Shown here: in pieces, positions 62,562-64,000 of the stretch
Layout of the letters: each line of letters starts with the position of its first letter
Position numbering within the stretch: the stretch's first letter is position 1
DNA from: Bin87 sp963668585
GTDB taxonomy: Bacteria; Chloroflexota; Dehalococcoidia; Lucifugimonadales; UBA3495
Assembly: GCA_963668585.1 (NCBI GenBank)
Contig: OY764869.1
Location: forward strand, 434,001 to 498,000
Direction of reading: 5' to 3'
Length of the DNA stretch: 64,000 nucleotides
Program-made: the position numbers and the translations under genes
The notes under the pieces: model-generated
Told to the model about the DNA's origin: nothing
The model's database searches: none
Seen by the model: the letters and a program-made list of their open reading frames with translations, nothing else

Positions 62562-64000
62562 TTACGCCCGGAAACCACCCGCGCCGTTCTCGTGGCCGTT
62601 GCCATACTGCCTTTCCTGAGCGGCAGCGGCGGCCCGGTTCTGGCGGTCGCGCTCGTTCCTGACCTGGGCTCCCCGGGACACATACCCGAATTGGGTTTCA
62701 GTGTTGCTGTTGTAACCGTTGGGCGCCATGAAGTGGCCGGTTCCAAACCCGGTTTGCTGGAGGCCGTCGGCCAGGTGGGCCGGCGTGTAGGTGTCGTGCA
62801 TGATGTCGGTGATGCTGTATATGTTCGCCGTCTGCAGCGGGTACAGCAGGGACACGTGCATATGCCGGTCGCCCGGTTGATCCTGGAAATTGGCCGAGGC
62901 AAAAGACCAGGTCAGGTTCGGGTAGGCCAACTCGAAGTCCTCACGGTCCAACTGGTCGCGCACGTCGGTCTCAATCTCGCCCAGGCCTTCCGGCTCCACC
63001 GGGAGAGTTATCACCATGCGCATGACCGATTCGCCGTGGATGAAGTCATGGTTCGCCAGGTTCATGTCCTGGCGGTTGGGGTCGAGGATGTCCCACATGG
63101 CCTTCTTGGTCGCCCAGGAAAGCTGCTTGGCATCGTCGTTCACCACCACCAGTTCGGAGCGACGCAGGCGGCTGGGAAGCCACCGCGGGCTCAACTGCGG
63201 GACGTTGTTCACGTCGAGGCGGCGACTCATCACCCTCATGCCGAACCAACCGTTGGAATACCCGCCGAAGCTCGCTATGGTCTCCGCCAGGGATCCGCTG
63301 TCAACGCGGTCGCGCATTCCGGCTTCCATTGACGCCAGGCCCACGGCCAGTTTGTTGTCCAGGCGTTGGTAGTCGCGGGAAATCCGGTTGTCCGTCACAA
63401 GCGCCGGATATGCGTGGATCTCATGGGGATCTCCGCCGGGGTTGCTGAGAGTCTTCGGACGCGCCAGACCCATGGTCTCCTCGTATGCGCCCCAGGTCTC
63501 CCTGCGCATATTCTCTTCGAGCACATGCTCGCGAGGCATCAGGATGATGGGGAAGAACAGGGCATCGGGGAAGCGTTCCAGAAGCATCTGGTGCAGAACG
63601 CCGCCCAGCTTCGCATGGCCTCCGAAGCCCATCCATTCAAGGATTATCTGCGGCGGTGAGCCGACTTCTTCAGCGCGGCGGGTCACGGTGTCAACCATCC
63701 GCTCCATGTCGCGGTGGATCAACCCGAAGTAGTCCTTGTAGGCGTTGGGGTCGCGTAGGAAGCCGTCAACCTTGGGCAGGTAGCCCGGAACGATCACGGG
63801 GAGGCTGGCAAACCTTTCCCGGCGGCGCATCGCCTGGGTTTCCGAGTCGATCGCGTCGATGGTGCCCTGGTTGCAGTCATACATCAACAGGCTCTGAACC
63901 CGGTCGAGAACACCGGCTTCGCCCATTCGCTGCGCCCATTTCCAACTGCGCTTGTAGCCGGCAGTGCCGACCGCCACGGATACTATGGGCGGAGGGACTC
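62562..64000 (-). CDS. Divergent tubulin/FtsZ-superfamily-like protein, 5' part outside the window
   Basis: 479 codons, open to the window edge. By order of elements it resembles the bacterial Tubulin_2-type family. PPPIVSVAVGTAGYKRSWKW stands where the first nucleotide loop (T1) is expected. LLMYDCNQGTIDAI takes the place of the NTD strand. LEWMGFGGHAKLGGVLHQML is at the place of the GGGTGTG (T4) loop, followed by FFPIILMPREHVLEENMRR like the VxPFxxE segment. ALVTDNRISRDYQRLDNKLA fits the DN/T6 region. The T4 loop is clearly degenerate, so GTP hydrolysis is doubtful. The C-terminus is Gln/Asn/Gly-rich. The assignment is tentative; it could be an unrelated Rossmann-like protein. Confidence 0.4.
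   Translation of the reverse strand, partial: VPPPIVSVAVGTAGYKRSWKWAQRMGEAGVLDRVQSLLMYDCNQGTIDAIDSETQAMRRRERFASLPVIVPGYLPKVDGFLRDPNAYKDYFGLIHRDMERMVDTVTRRAEEVGSPPQIILEWMGFGGHAKLGGVLHQMLLERFPDALFFPIILMPREHVLEENMRRETWGAYEETMGLARPKTLSNPGGDPHEIHAYPALVTDNRISRDYQRLDNKLAVGLASMEAGMRDRVDSGSLAETIASFGGYSNGWFGMRVMSRRLDVNNVPQLSPRWLPSRLRRSELVVVNDDAKQLSWATKKAMWDILDPNRQDMNLANHDFIHGESVMRMVITLPVEPEGLGEIETDVRDQLDREDFELAYPNLTWSFASANFQDQPGDRHMHVSLLYPLQTANIYSITDIMHDTYTPAHLADGLQQTGFGTGHFMAPNGYNSNTETQFGYVSRGAQVRNERDRQNRAAAAAQERQYGNGHENGAGGFRA

Overview
This is high-GC bacterial DNA with short gene spacing and frequent ATGA start/stop overlaps. The gene set is stand-alone AsnC-type sensor, LLM flavin oxidoreductase, Rieske dioxygenase pair, CocE hydrolase, carboxymuconolactone decarboxylase-like protein, several amidohydrolases, GuaB3 and a UGSC selenoprotein. 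It looks most like a Chloroflexota genome, perhaps Dehalococcoidia/SAR202-like or a sponge-associated relative. That placement is inferred from gene content, not from a phylogenetic marker.

Layout. 0-7.5 kb: two tandem VOC proteins, argS, a heterodimeric ABC exporter pair and an alpha/beta hydrolase. 7.6-11.8 kb: pgi-gnd-zwf, a sugar-phosphate operon covering glucose-6-phosphate isomerisation and the oxidative pentose phosphate branch. 11.8-12.05 kb: a five-copy tandem array built on a palindrome that recurs singly at 17.8, 34.5 and 58.0 kb. 12.1-21.6 kb: catabolic genes (AhpD/CMD-like, D-aminoacylase-like, dienelactone hydrolase, amidohydrolase, SDR), a NUDIX-GATase pair, an orphan DNA methyltransferase, a repetitive Ala/Gly/Val/Thr-rich protein and a GNAT. 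21.9-25.0 kb: tRNA-Lys, an isolated 5S rRNA with its own promoter, and clpC.

25.2-28.8 kb holds the most interesting locus: guaB3, then a gene that ordinary gene calling would break in two. Its in-frame TGA at 26707 is followed at once by Gly-Ser-Cys, and 18 nt later by a hairpin with a GGUCU loop. I read it as a UGSC-family selenoprotein of 179 residues. Downstream are an EEP-fold protein and a 357-residue protein I do not recognise by name. 29-39.6 kb: dnaE, a gamma-carbonic-anhydrase-like protein, a radical SAM protein, an orphan gluconate-dehydrogenase-subunit-3-like protein, a Rieske oxygenase alpha/beta pair and a CocE-type hydrolase.

39.6-56.7 kb is a plastic region of broken genes. 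It contains an internally deleted IS5-type element, a frameshifted cadherin-repeat gene, a secreted Calx-beta protein split by one amber codon, IS630 and IS1182 remnants, a headless serine resolvase, a methionine-synthase-II-like 3' fragment, a frameshifted higB beside intact higA, and a SNF2 helicase lacking its second helicase domain. Intact groES-groEL and a transglutaminase-like gene sit among them. 56.7-64 kb returns to ordinary genes: hemW, DUF1232, a PaREP1/HEPN-like protein, a Cys4-HTH protein with a near-perfect sigma70 promoter, acyl-CoA dehydrogenase, an AsnC sensor and an LLM oxidoreductase. The last gene, cut by the window edge, looks like a very divergent tubulin-superfamily protein with a degenerate nucleotide-binding loop.

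Several genes share an extended -10 element TGn-TAnnnT. In two of them it sits exactly 7 nt before the ATG, which suggests leaderless transcripts.
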